Below the pieces are notes generated by a model that was not told where the DNA came from, did no database searches, and worked only from the letters and a program-made list of their open reading frames with translations. 64,000 nt of DNA from CAVVAL01 sp963742725. GTDB lineage: Bacteria; Actinomycetota; Actinomycetes; Mycobacteriales; Cryptosporangiaceae. The position numbers and the translations under genes are program-made. Location of the stretch: positions 1 to 64,000 of the forward strand of contig CAVUMX010000002.1 of assembly GCA_963742725.1 (NCBI GenBank), given 5' to 3'. Positions 33,882 to 40,948 of this stretch are shown here, piece by piece; the first letter of the stretch is position 1; the number at the start of each line of letters is the position of its first letter.

Positions 33882-34796
33882 CTATTGGTGGACGCTCTGA
33901 GTCAAGACCAGGTGCCGCTGGGTGATCGGGTAGCCGGCCCGGGCGAACCCGGCCGCCATCGGCGCGTTGCCGAGGTCGGTCGCGGCGCTGATCTTCTCGG
34001 CCCCCTGATCCGCGAGGATGTGGGTGGCCTCGACGAGCAGGTCGTAGCCGTAGCCGTGCCCGCGCTGCTCCGGCACGACGCCGATCACACCGATCACCGG
34101 GTTGAAGTAGTTCCGGCTCGGCACGGTGAGCCCGACGACCTCGCCGTCCGGGGTGTACGCGACGCGCCAGCCGTCACGCTCGCCGGGCAGCCACAGCAGG
34201 AAGTCCATCTCGTCCTGCGCGGACGCGTCCGCACCGCCCTTGAGCGCCTCCCGCTGGGAGTGCCCGTCGAGCGTGGCGGCGTGGATGCGGCGGAGCAGGT
34301 CGAGGACGACACCGTCGTCCGGTTCGGGGCGGAACTCCAACCGGCCCGGACGATCCGGCACCCCCGCGGACGGCGTCCAGGTGTAGCGGAGACGCTCGAT
34401 CCACGGGTTCATGCCGACCCGCTTCGCCGCGTCGATACGGGCGTTGGCCTCGGCCAGGACCGCCGGGTCGTCCCGCCAGTCCGGCGGCAGGATCAGGATG
34501 TAGTCGACGCGGAACGGCGCCGCCCGCAGCAGCTCCACGCCCGCGTCGGCGTCCGTGAAGTCGAACCAGTTGAGCAGGACGGGTTCGGCATCCTCCGGAC
34601 CGCCGTACCAGGCCGCGCGGGCGACCATCCCGCCGTCCCGGAACGCGGCCCACGTCCACTCCGGACGGTACCGCTCAGCCTCGTACACGTCGCGCGGTTG
34701 CCCGGTGGACGCGGTGCCCACCAGGTACGGGTCGGGCATGGACAGGAACAGTTCTTCCTCGCCCGCGACGAGCGGGCGGATGACCAGATCGGTCAT
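33882..34796 (-). CDS. GNAT family N-acetyltransferase
   Basis: A 304-residue protein with one clear GNAT domain at the C-terminus; the acetyl-CoA loop is VVPEQRGHGYGYDLL near residue 250. The N-terminal half may be a second, degenerate GNAT fold (WTWAAFRDGGMVARAAWYGG). Substrate unknown. The ATG at 34796 has AAAGGA upstream. In front of it lie a stem-loop and an 18-codon leader ORF with a better ribosome site than its own, so expression may be set by leader translation. Confidence 0.85.
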   Translation of the reverse strand: MTDLVIRPLVAGEEELFLSMPDPYLVGTASTGQPRDVYEAERYRPEWTWAAFRDGGMVARAAWYGGPEDAEPVLLNWFDFTDADAGVELLRAAPFRVDYILILPPDWRDDPAVLAEANARIDAAKRVGMNPWIERLRYTWTPSAGVPDRPGRLEFRPEPDDGVVLDLLRRIHAATLDGHSQREALKGGADASAQDEMDFLLWLPGERDGWRVAYTPDGEVVGLTVPSRNYFNPVIGVIGVVPEQRGHGYGYDLLVEATHILADQGAEKISAATDLGNAPMAAGFARAGYPITQRHLVLTQSVHQ

Positions 34797-34811
34797 GGGG
34801 TGGATCCTTTC

Positions 34812-34829
34812 GGGGAGTGCGCGCTCCCC
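34812..34829 (-). promoter_or_regulatory. Stem-loop between leader ORF and acetyltransferase gene
   Basis: GGGGAG and CTCCCC pair over six bases around a 6-nt loop TGCGCG. On the minus strand it begins two bases after the leader ORF stop and ends some six bases before the AAAGGA of the acetyltransferase. A ribosome stopped at the leader stop would cover the stem. That it controls expression is inference. Confidence 0.45.
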
Positions 34830-34831
34830 TG

Positions 34832-34888
34832 TCAGACCCGCGAGGACGCCGGGGCGGGGTGGGAGCGCGGAAACACGACGGTGTACAT
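34832..34888 (-). CDS. 18-codon leader ORF upstream of the acetyltransferase
   Basis: ATG at 34888 encodes MYTVVFPRSHPAPASSRV and stops with TGA. AGGAGG stands eight bases before the ATG, a stronger ribosome site than that of the gene downstream. Third codon positions are mostly G or C. A GTG three codons earlier could also start it. The peptide has no run of one amino acid that would suggest classical attenuation, but it has many Pro, Ser and Arg codons. Function is inferred from position. Confidence 0.5.
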   Translation of the reverse strand: MYTVVFPRSHPAPASSRV

Positions 34889-34893
34889 CGCAC

Positions 34894-35112
34894 TCACCTC
34901 CTACCTCTCCAGGACGTCTCGCGGCCACGATAGCCGACGCCGCTTCCGTCTCCAACCTGATTAACGTCGGCCACGGACAGGCTCAGCCGGTAGCACGCGT
35001 CCAGCAGGCGACGGTCCCCGCTGACCACGACGAAGTCATCGTCAGCCACCCCTGATGCCGGCTCGGCGACCAGCATCGGCACCAGCGCCGACGTGTCGAA
35101 ATAGGCGATCAC
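34894..35112 (-). pseudogene. VapC-type PIN toxin remnant
   Basis: It opens exactly like a VapC toxin (MIAYFDTSALVPMLVAEP, with the first catalytic aspartate), then jumps directly to the C-terminal piece (DDDFVVVSGDRRLLDACYRL, with a late acidic site). About 70 central residues, including further catalytic acids, are missing, and the tail after ADVNQ is not VapC-like. GTG start overlaps the stop of the antitoxin remnant (GTGA), as in intact vapBC operons. An internal deletion has most likely destroyed the nuclease. Confidence 0.72.
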
Positions 35113-35281
35113 CGCCGCATCTCGATGACGAGGTCACTCACGGTGCCCTGTGCCTCGATCGGCTCAGGGATCCGCCGCTTGGGCAGCCGCGCCCGCTGGA
35201 CCCTGCCTTCCTCGATCAGCCGCTCACCTCGGCGAGGTGCTTGCTCAGCTCGTCCCGCAGCGCGCGGATTCCGACCTCCAC
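35109..35281 (-). pseudogene. VapB-type antitoxin remnant
   Basis: The first 20 codons from the GTG at 35281 read EVGIRALRDELSKHLAEV, a Phd/VapB DNA-binding start, but the frame then hits a stop at 35216-35218. In another frame the C-terminal antitoxin signature continues (IEEGRVQRARLPKRRIPE, then GTVSDLVIEMRR) up to the toxin start. The central part is lost with a frameshift. Together with the deleted toxin, this shows a toxin-antitoxin pair in decay, both partners broken. Confidence 0.68.
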
Positions 35282-35353
35282 AGCACACGTCCGGTGGCTA
35301 CATATGACCCGGGAAATATAGCCACAATGGCGCCGCGCGCTAGCGTGCGGTGC

Positions 35354-35461
35354 ATGAGCCGATTCGTGGTGCAGCTGACGTTCACCGACAACGACCGTCG
35401 CCTCGCGGCGCGTCCGGAACACCGCACCCAGGTCCGCGAATGGACGCCGATCCTCCCGTGA
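35354..35461 (+). pseudogene. Truncated YciI-like fragment
   Basis: An ATG at 35354 opens a 35-residue frame, MSRFVVQLTFTDNDRRLAAR and onward, which resembles the N-terminal strand and helix of YCII-domain proteins (normally about 90-100 residues). It ends early, and its stop overlaps the GTG start of the FAD oxidoreductase. Codon use is normal for the region. It may be a decayed gene or a leader that couples translation to the next gene. The 7-bp inverted arms GTGGCTA/TAGCCAC (35294-35325) lie just upstream. Confidence 0.42.
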
Positions 35462-36840
35462 CGGGTTCCAGCGCCGACCTGGTCGTGCTCGGGGCCGGTC
35501 CGGCCGGGCTCGCCGCGGCGTGGCGCGCGGCCAGCCAGGGGCTCAGCGTGACTGTGCTGGAGCGGGCGGACGCGCCCGGCGGGATGGCCGCGAGCTTCGA
35601 CGTCGCGGGCGTGCGGGTCGACCACGGCAGCCACCGGCTCCACCCTGCCACGCCGCCGGCGGTGCTCGCCGACCTGCGGCGGCTCCTGGGCGACGACCTG
35701 CAACTGCGGCCGCGTCACGGGCGGCTGCGCATCGGCGACTCCTGGGTCGGGTTCCCGCTCCGCGCGCCGGAGCTGGCCCGGGCGCTGCCGGCCCGGATGG
35801 TGGCCGGCGTCGCGCTCGACACCGCCACCGGTCCGTTCCGGCGGGCCGGGGAGGACAGCTATGCGGGGGCGCTCCGCCGGAGCCTCGGGGGGACGCTCTA
35901 CGGCGCGCTCTACGCCCCGTACGCCAGAAAGCTCTGGGGTCTGGACGGCGCTGAGATCGACGCCGAGCAGGCACGCAAGCGGGTCTCGGCGGACACGCCG
36001 CTGAAGATCGCGCGCAGGATCCTGTTCCGGCAGGGCAACGGGCAGGGCCGGGTCTTCTACTACCCGCGGCGCGGGTTCGGCCAGATCATCGACGTGCTGG
36101 CCGAGGCGGCCTCCGCCGCAGGGGCCGACATCCGGCTCGGCGCCGAGGCCAAGCGGGTCAGTGGGGCGACGGTCACCACGTCCGGCGGCGAGCAGGTCAC
36201 CGGCCGGCACCTGCTGTCCACGTTGCCGCTGCCCGTGCTGGCCCGGCTGAGCGATCCCGGCCCGCCGGCCGGTGTCGTCGCGGACGCGGCCAAGCTCCGG
36301 TTCCGGGCGATGGTGCTGGTGTACGTCGTTCACGACGGGCGGCCGTGGACCGACTTCGACGCGCACTACCTGCCCGGCCCCGACACCCCGATCACGCGGA
36401 TCTCCGAACCGGCCAACTACCGGGCGTCCGCCGACGACCCGCCCGACAGGACCGTCCTGTGCTGCGAGATCCCGTGCGAGGTCGGCGACGGCATCTGGAC
36501 GGCGAGCGCGGACGACCTGGCGGCGATCGTGGCCGACACGCTCGCGCGGCTCGGGCTCCCGCCGCTGCGCGTGACCGGCGTCGAGGTGCGGCGGCTGCCG
36601 CACGTCTACCCGGTCTACGCGCGGGGGTACGCCGAGCACCTGCGCGGGCTCGACGGCTGGGCGGGCGGCCTCGCGGACGTCACCACGTTCGGGCGGCTCG
36701 GCCTGTTCGTCCACGACAACACGCACCACGCGATGGTCATGGCGTACGACGTGGTGGACGCCGTCCGCGACGGCCGGCGCGACGACGACGCGTGGGCCGC
36801 CGCGCGGGGCCGCTTCAGCCACCACGTGGTGGAGGACTAG
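35458..36840 (+). CDS. FAD-dependent amine-oxidase/protoporphyrinogen-oxidase-like oxidoreductase
   Basis: A flavoprotein of about 460 residues. The N-terminal Rossmann motif VVLGAGPAGLAAAWRAASQG binds the ADP of FAD, followed by the GGMAASF arginine-glycine region and DHGSHRLH. The later LYAPYARKLWGLD and the C-terminal GRLGLFVHDNTHHAM, with the second FAD-binding region, resemble UDP-galactopyranose-mutase-like and protoporphyrinogen-oxidase-like family members that act with glycosyltransferases. No substrate can be named. The start is the GTG overlapping the upstream stop; an ATG at 35440 is an alternative. Confidence 0.82.
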   Translation: MTGSSADLVVLGAGPAGLAAAWRAASQGLSVTVLERADAPGGMAASFDVAGVRVDHGSHRLHPATPPAVLADLRRLLGDDLQLRPRHGRLRIGDSWVGFPLRAPELARALPARMVAGVALDTATGPFRRAGEDSYAGALRRSLGGTLYGALYAPYARKLWGLDGAEIDAEQARKRVSADTPLKIARRILFRQGNGQGRVFYYPRRGFGQIIDVLAEAASAAGADIRLGAEAKRVSGATVTTSGGEQVTGRHLLSTLPLPVLARLSDPGPPAGVVADAAKLRFRAMVLVYVVHDGRPWTDFDAHYLPGPDTPITRISEPANYRASADDPPDRTVLCCEIPCEVGDGIWTASADDLAAIVADTLARLGLPPLRVTGVEVRRLPHVYPVYARGYAEHLRGLDGWAGGLADVTTFGRLGLFVHDNTHHAMVMAYDVVDAVRDGRRDDDAWAAARGRFSHHVVED

Positions 36841-36919
36841 TACAGTCGTAGCTGGTGTCGAGGGGCGCTGCGACAGGTCCTGAGGATCTGCCACGCTCGA
36901 CGCCGCTCCGTCGTAAAGG

Positions 36920-36942
36920 GCGCCTCCGTATCCGGGAGGCGC
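36920..36942 (+). promoter_or_regulatory. Hairpin sequestering the MOSC ribosome site
   Basis: GCGCCTCC (36920-36927) pairs perfectly with GGAGGCGC (36935-36942) around a 7-nt loop. The right arm contains the GGGAGG that serves the ATG at 36947, so folding would hide the ribosome site. It may be an RNA switch or simply the terminator of the upstream gene placed against this start. Confidence 0.5.
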
Positions 36943-36946
36943 GCCG

Positions 36947-37630
36947 ATGGCGACGTCAGAGATCGTGGGCCGGGTCGCCGGCCTGTGGAGGTATCCGGTC
37001 AAGTCCATGGCGGGTGAGGCCCTGGACAGCACCGAGGTGTCGTGGCACGGCGTGGCCGGCGACAGGCGCTGGGGCTTCGTCCGGCCGGATCGGGCCGGCA
37101 ACGGCTTCCCCTGGCTGACGATCCGGCAACGTCCGGAGATGGTCCTGTACCGGCCGTCGTTGACGGAGCCCACCCAGCCGGACAGGTCGCCGACTGTCGT
37201 GCGGACGCCGTCCGGTGACGAGTTCGACATCCTGGACCCCGCACTGGCCGCCCGACTCGGCGACGGCGTGCGCGTCATGAAGCTGGACAGGGGGACGTTC
37301 GACGCGCTGCCGCTGTCGCTGCTCACGACCCGGTCCGCCGGTGACTTCGACGTGCGGCGGTTCCGGCCGAACGTGCTGGTCGAGGCCGTGGGCGACACGG
37401 ACTTCCCCGAGGACGCGTGGGTGGGTCGGGTGCTGCGCGTCGGCGGTGTGCGGATGCGGATCGACCGGCGCGACGGGCGGTGTGCCGTGGTCAACGTCGA
37501 CCCGGTGACGGGCGAGCGCGATCCGTCGGTGCTGCGGACGATCGTCCGGGAGCGCGAGAACTTCCTCGGCGTCTACGGCTCCACCGTGGAACCGGGCCTC
37601 ATCCGGGTGGGCGACCTGGTCCGGACGTGA
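36947..37630 (+). CDS. MOSC-domain protein
   Basis: A 227-residue protein with an N-terminal MOSC beta-barrel domain (VAGLWRYPVKSMAGEALDS, then GVAGDRRWGFV) and the C-terminal MOSC core (RFRPNVLVEA, DGRCAVVNVDPVTGERD with the cysteine expected to bind molybdenum cofactor). Such proteins (YcbX, mARC-like) reduce N-hydroxylated bases or carry sulfurated Moco; no electron-transfer domain is attached here. The ATG is preceded by GGGAGG, which lies inside a hairpin. Convergent with the I36-like gene across a strong terminator. Confidence 0.9.
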   Translation: MATSEIVGRVAGLWRYPVKSMAGEALDSTEVSWHGVAGDRRWGFVRPDRAGNGFPWLTIRQRPEMVLYRPSLTEPTQPDRSPTVVRTPSGDEFDILDPALAARLGDGVRVMKLDRGTFDALPLSLLTTRSAGDFDVRRFRPNVLVEAVGDTDFPEDAWVGRVLRVGGVRMRIDRRDGRCAVVNVDPVTGERDPSVLRTIVRERENFLGVYGSTVEPGLIRVGDLVRT

Positions 37631-37633
37631 CGC

Positions 37634-37663
37634 GTCGGGGCCGCCGGCGACGGCGGCCCCGAC
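37634..37663. terminator. Bidirectional terminator
   Basis: GTCGGGGCCGCC and GGCGGCCCCGAC form a perfect 12-bp stem with a 6-nt loop GGCGAC. It lies four bases past the MOSC stop and ten bases from the stop of the convergent secreted protein, so it can end both transcripts. Confidence 0.8.
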
Positions 37664-37673
37664 AATCAGCGCG

Positions 37674-38138
37674 TCAGACGCAGTTCGCGACCCAGCGGTG
37701 CGAGGCCACGTCGTGGTAGACGGTCTCCCACTGGCCCTCGCCCGGCGCGTGGAACTTCTCGATGCCGAGGCTCAGGTCGAGCCACATGTCGCCACGGCCG
37801 ATGCAGGCGTACGAGCCCTGGTAGTCGTCCTTGTAGTACAGGTTGACGTCGTCGTAGGTGTCGACGTACCCGCGGTTCTCCACCGACTCGATGTCGTTGG
37901 AGACCTCCCAGCAGCCGACCGTCCAGTCGGCCCAGTCGCCTTCCCAGGAACACCGGTTGCCGCTCCGGTACGTGCCGTCCCAGACCCAGATCCGGCCGTC
38001 CGGGTCGGACGCGGCCGCGGCGGCCGCCGTGTTCGCCGGCTTCGGCACGGCCGGGGCGGCCTGCGCCTGGCTGGGTGCCATCGCGACGAGGCCGCAGAGC
38101 AGCGCGGCGCCCGCCAGAAGTGCTCGTGTCCTGATCAT
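37674..38138 (-). CDS. Small secreted protein, I36 inhibitor / crystallin-like
   Basis: A 154-residue exported protein: signal peptide (ALLAGAALLCGLVAMAPSQAQA), a short Ala-rich linker, then a Trp/Tyr/Cys-rich domain with GRIWVWDGTYRSGNRCSW and VNLYYKDDYQGSYACIGRG. The strand patterns and paired cysteines resemble the peptidase inhibitor I36 / beta-gamma-crystallin-like proteins secreted by streptomycetes. Whether it inhibits a protease is unknown. The ATG at 38138 starts the signal peptide with GGAAG upstream. Confidence 0.7.
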   Translation of the reverse strand: MIRTRALLAGAALLCGLVAMAPSQAQAAPAVPKPANTAAAAAASDPDGRIWVWDGTYRSGNRCSWEGDWADWTVGCWEVSNDIESVENRGYVDTYDDVNLYYKDDYQGSYACIGRGDMWLDLSLGIEKFHAPGEGQWETVYHDVASHRWVANCV

Positions 38139-38197
38139 GGGTCTTCCTTCCCTCGTGGTCCGGCCGGAGCCCCGTGCTCCAACTGGTTGACCGGGTG

Positions 38198-39133
38198 TCA
38201 GCCGCGGGCGACGATCGTCCGGGCGCGCGGTAACGCGTCCAGGGCGAGGCGCCGGTACGCGGTGACGTCCCGGTTCGACGTGGCGATCTCCGATCCGTAC
38301 CGCGCGTCCAGCTCGCGGGCGGTACGGCCGAGACCGGTCTGTTCGACGCACGTGGCGTCGGCGACGGCGAGGCGGATCTCGGCGGCCCTGGCGAGCGGCT
38401 TGTGGGCCATCCCGCCGGCCGCGCGCGCGTCCGCCGGGGTCTTGTAGGGGTAGCCGGCCGCGCGCAGGCACGTGGCCCATCGGGCGACGCCGGCGACGAA
38501 CGCCGGATCGGTGCCCACCTTCTCGCGGCGCTGGTTGGCCAACGCCTGCGCGACCCGTTTCGCCTGGTACCAGGTCCGCAGGTCCTTGTAGACGACGCGT
38601 TCGCTCTCGGACGTGCAGCCGTCGTCGCTGCGGGCGACCACTCCCCCGCCGGGCAGTGTGGCGCGCAGTTCGGGGGTGCGGTCGCCGTTGAGCGCGAGCA
38701 CCGCCTGCTGCCGCTTCGGCGCGGGCAGGCTCTTGAAGTAGCGGCCGTTGGGGCTGGCTCCCTTCAGCTGCCGGGCGCGCTGCTCCAGGTCGGTGCCGTA
38801 GCCGTGGCGGCGGGCCCAGGCCAGGTCGTCCAAGGCGTAGGGGAAGTCCTTGGCCTCCGGGACGGGCGCGTACGGCACCGGGTACGTCGTGAAGCCGTGA
38901 CGCTTCATGCAGTCGCGCAGGGCGACCTGCTCGGCGTCGTGCAGCAACCTCAACTCGGCCGGCGTGGGCTCCCGCGGCGGCTCACCCGGCCGGTCCGCGA
39001 CCGCAAGGCGAGGGACGGCGGGCTCGCGGGCCGCGGCTGGGTCGCCCGCCGAGCCGCCCGTCGAGCCGCCCGCCGCGCAGCCGGCCAGCGCCAGACCTGC
39101 CGCGGCCAGGACGATCGTCAGGATCGTGCGCAT
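38198..39133 (-). CDS. Lipoprotein of unknown function
   Basis: A 311-residue exported protein with lipobox LALAGC. The mature part is helical, Arg-rich and has three notable cysteines, including RDCMKRHGF (near residue 75), ARWATCLRAAGYPY and DATCVEQTG. The repeated pattern of a cysteine before a basic/aromatic stretch resembles uncharacterised actinomycete lipoproteins; no enzyme motif is visible. ATG at 39133 with a G-rich site upstream. Three 11-bp direct repeats lie about 70 bp before the start. Confidence 0.75.
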   Translation of the reverse strand: MRTILTIVLAAAGLALAGCAAGGSTGGSAGDPAAAREPAVPRLAVADRPGEPPREPTPAELRLLHDAEQVALRDCMKRHGFTTYPVPYAPVPEAKDFPYALDDLAWARRHGYGTDLEQRARQLKGASPNGRYFKSLPAPKRQQAVLALNGDRTPELRATLPGGGVVARSDDGCTSESERVVYKDLRTWYQAKRVAQALANQRREKVGTDPAFVAGVARWATCLRAAGYPYKTPADARAAGGMAHKPLARAAEIRLAVADATCVEQTGLGRTARELDARYGSEIATSNRDVTAYRRLALDALPRARTIVARG

Positions 39134-39202
39134 CAACACCCCCGATATCCGCACGCCCGACAAGTCGGGCATAGGCAACGGAGGGGACGCTATGGGGTGG
39201 CG

Positions 39203-39235
39203 CTTTCAGTTCGCTTTCACTTCGCTGTCACGAGG
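39203..39235. promoter_or_regulatory. 11-bp direct repeats, PhoP-box-like
   Basis: CTTTCAGTTCG, CTTTCACTTCG and the weaker CTGTCACGAGG follow in tandem with an 11-bp period. Period and TTCA core resemble PHO boxes and other OmpR-family sites, which are built from 11-bp direct repeats. The array lies about 70 bp upstream of the lipoprotein start and overlaps the tail of the fused glycosyltransferase gene. Confidence 0.4.
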
Positions 39236-40826
39236 TGACGACAGTCCGTAGTGGAGCGTCCGGCGCGTTCAGCTCGCGGTGGACGGCCGGGACGACCTTC
39301 CGCAGGTAGCGGCCGAGCTTCACGAACGACGAACCGGTCTCGCGGAACGAGTACCGGATCGGCACCTCGGCGTACGCGAATCCCTTCGCGAGCAGGTCCA
39401 GCGTCAGCACCTGGGCGTAGTTGTAGTCGTGGATCACCTCGGCGCGGGCCGCCGCCCCGGGCGAGAAGGCGCGGTACCCGCTCTGCCCGTCGGTGAGGTC
39501 GCGGCGGCGGGTCAGCCAGCGCACCCACACGGTAAGGACCCGGTTGCCGAAACGGCGGTGCGGCAGCATCCGGTCGATCCGGCCCCGGAACCGGGAGCCG
39601 ACGACGTAGTCCGCCTCGCCGTCCAGCACCGGACGGGCGAGCAGCTCGATGTCCTCCGGGAAGTACTCGCCGTCCGCGTCGAGGTACACGACCGCCGCCG
39701 GCCGCAGCGCCACCGCTTCGGCGAGACCGCGCCGGACCGCCGCGCCGAGCCCGAGGTTGCGGGGCTGCGACACGACCCGGGCGCCCGCGCCGGCGGCCTC
39801 GCCGGCGGACGCGTCCGTCGATCCGTCGTCGACCACGACCGTCACCAGCGGACGGCCGCACACCCGCGCGGGCAGCCGCCGGATCACGCCGCCGACGACC
39901 TCCGCCTCGTTGTACGCCGGGATGAACGCGACCACCGGCGCGTCGCCGTCGACCGGCTCACGCGCCGGGCGAGCAGGCAACGAGCGGGGCAGCCGCAGCC
40001 GGCCCCAGTACGTCGGCGCCGGGACGACCAGCGCCACCGCGCCCACGACCAGCGAGTACGCCGTCTTCACGGCGTGCGTGGCGAGCGCGACGGCGAACGC
40101 CGGACCGGCCGGCACGCCGAGCCCGACGAGCGCCGCCGTCGCCGCCGCCTCGTACGACCCGAACCCGCCGGGCGTGACCGCCACCAGCTGCGCGGCGATC
40201 GTCACGGCCGTGACCGCGACGGCCTGCTGCGGCGTCAGCGGGTATCCGGCGGTCCGCGCGATCTCCCACACGACCGCCGACTCCAGCGCCCACGCGGCGA
40301 CGGCCGCCAGCGCGACCCCCAGGCCCGGCATCCGCGCGGTCCCCCGCATGGCCAGCGCTCCGGCGACGACGACCACGCCGAGCAGGCCGGCTACAGCCCA
40401 TGCCCACCGTCCGAGGAAACCCGGGGCAGCGGCGAGTGCCAGCAGGAACACCGCCAGCAGGTCGGCTCCCCGCAACGTCACGGCGGAGGCGATGACCGGG
40501 CGGGGTTCGAGCGAGGTCCGGCGAAGGACGCTCGTGACCCGCAGCGCCTCCCCCAGCCGGAACGGGAGGACGTGGTTGCCGAGCAGGCTGACGTGCAGCG
40601 CCGCCCACGCCTGGCCGAGGCCCAGTCCGGGTAGGACCCGGCGCCACGACCAGCTCCGCAGCCCGAACGCCGCCGCGTACGCCACCAGCGCCGCCGCGAG
40701 CCCTGGCGGGTCCGCGACCAGGGCCCGCGCCGACCTCGCGAGCGTGCCGGCGTCGACCGTCCGGGCGAGGTACCAGCCGGCCACGACCAGCGCGACGAGC
40801 CCGGCGGCGACACGAAGTCTGGACAT
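39228..40826 (-). CDS. Fused LPG-synthase-type membrane domain and family 2 glycosyltransferase
   Basis: A 532-residue two-part protein. Residues 1-280 are a multi-helix UPF0104 membrane domain like the lysylphosphatidylglycerol synthase transmembrane region (FGLRSWSWRRVLPGLG, VSLLGNHVLPFRLGEALR, TPGGFGSYEAAA). From about 293 it becomes a soluble GT2 enzyme similar to dolichyl/polyprenyl-phosphate mannosyl- or glucosyltransferases: AFIPAYNEAEV, VVVDDGSTDAS, YLDADGEYFPED (DxD) and GSRFRG. The two are usually separate genes. A combined sugar-lipid making and moving role is inferred. It diverges from the iron-box operon. Confidence 0.85.
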   Translation of the reverse strand: MSRLRVAAGLVALVVAGWYLARTVDAGTLARSARALVADPPGLAAALVAYAAAFGLRSWSWRRVLPGLGLGQAWAALHVSLLGNHVLPFRLGEALRVTSVLRRTSLEPRPVIASAVTLRGADLLAVFLLALAAAPGFLGRWAWAVAGLLGVVVVAGALAMRGTARMPGLGVALAAVAAWALESAVVWEIARTAGYPLTPQQAVAVTAVTIAAQLVAVTPGGFGSYEAAATAALVGLGVPAGPAFAVALATHAVKTAYSLVVGAVALVVPAPTYWGRLRLPRSLPARPAREPVDGDAPVVAFIPAYNEAEVVGGVIRRLPARVCGRPLVTVVVDDGSTDASAGEAAGAGARVVSQPRNLGLGAAVRRGLAEAVALRPAAVVYLDADGEYFPEDIELLARPVLDGEADYVVGSRFRGRIDRMLPHRRFGNRVLTVWVRWLTRRRDLTDGQSGYRAFSPGAAARAEVIHDYNYAQVLTLDLLAKGFAYAEVPIRYSFRETGSSFVKLGRYLRKVVPAVHRELNAPDAPLRTVVTS

Positions 40827-40851
40827 ACGGCCCTTTCGCTAGACGGCGATC

Positions 40852-40870
40852 TGAGGCGAGGCTAGCCTTA
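40852..40870. promoter_or_regulatory. Iron box (IdeR/DmdR-type operator)
   Basis: TGAGGCGAGGCTAGCCTTA agrees with the 19-bp consensus TWAGGTWAGSCTWACCTWA at 15 of 19 positions, including the central AGGCT and CCT. It lies 78 bp before the SDR gene that heads a run of genes ending in a ferric-iron ABC importer, and 26 bp from the start of the divergent fused glycosyltransferase. In actinobacteria Fe(II)-DmdR/IdeR represses from such sites. Assignment is by pattern only. Confidence 0.65.
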
Positions 40871-40948
40871 CCGCGACCTGGAGAAACGGCTGTTTCGACA
40901 ACACGCCGCTTCCGGACGAGCACGGGGCGCTCACGAAGGGGGTGAAGC

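Noticed and set aside
35294..35325. GTGGCTA/TAGCCAC inverted arms resembling the centre of repeat S1.
   Set aside because: Lacks the TTTGGGCG ends and the 46-bp length of family S; resemblance is limited to seven bases and may be chance.
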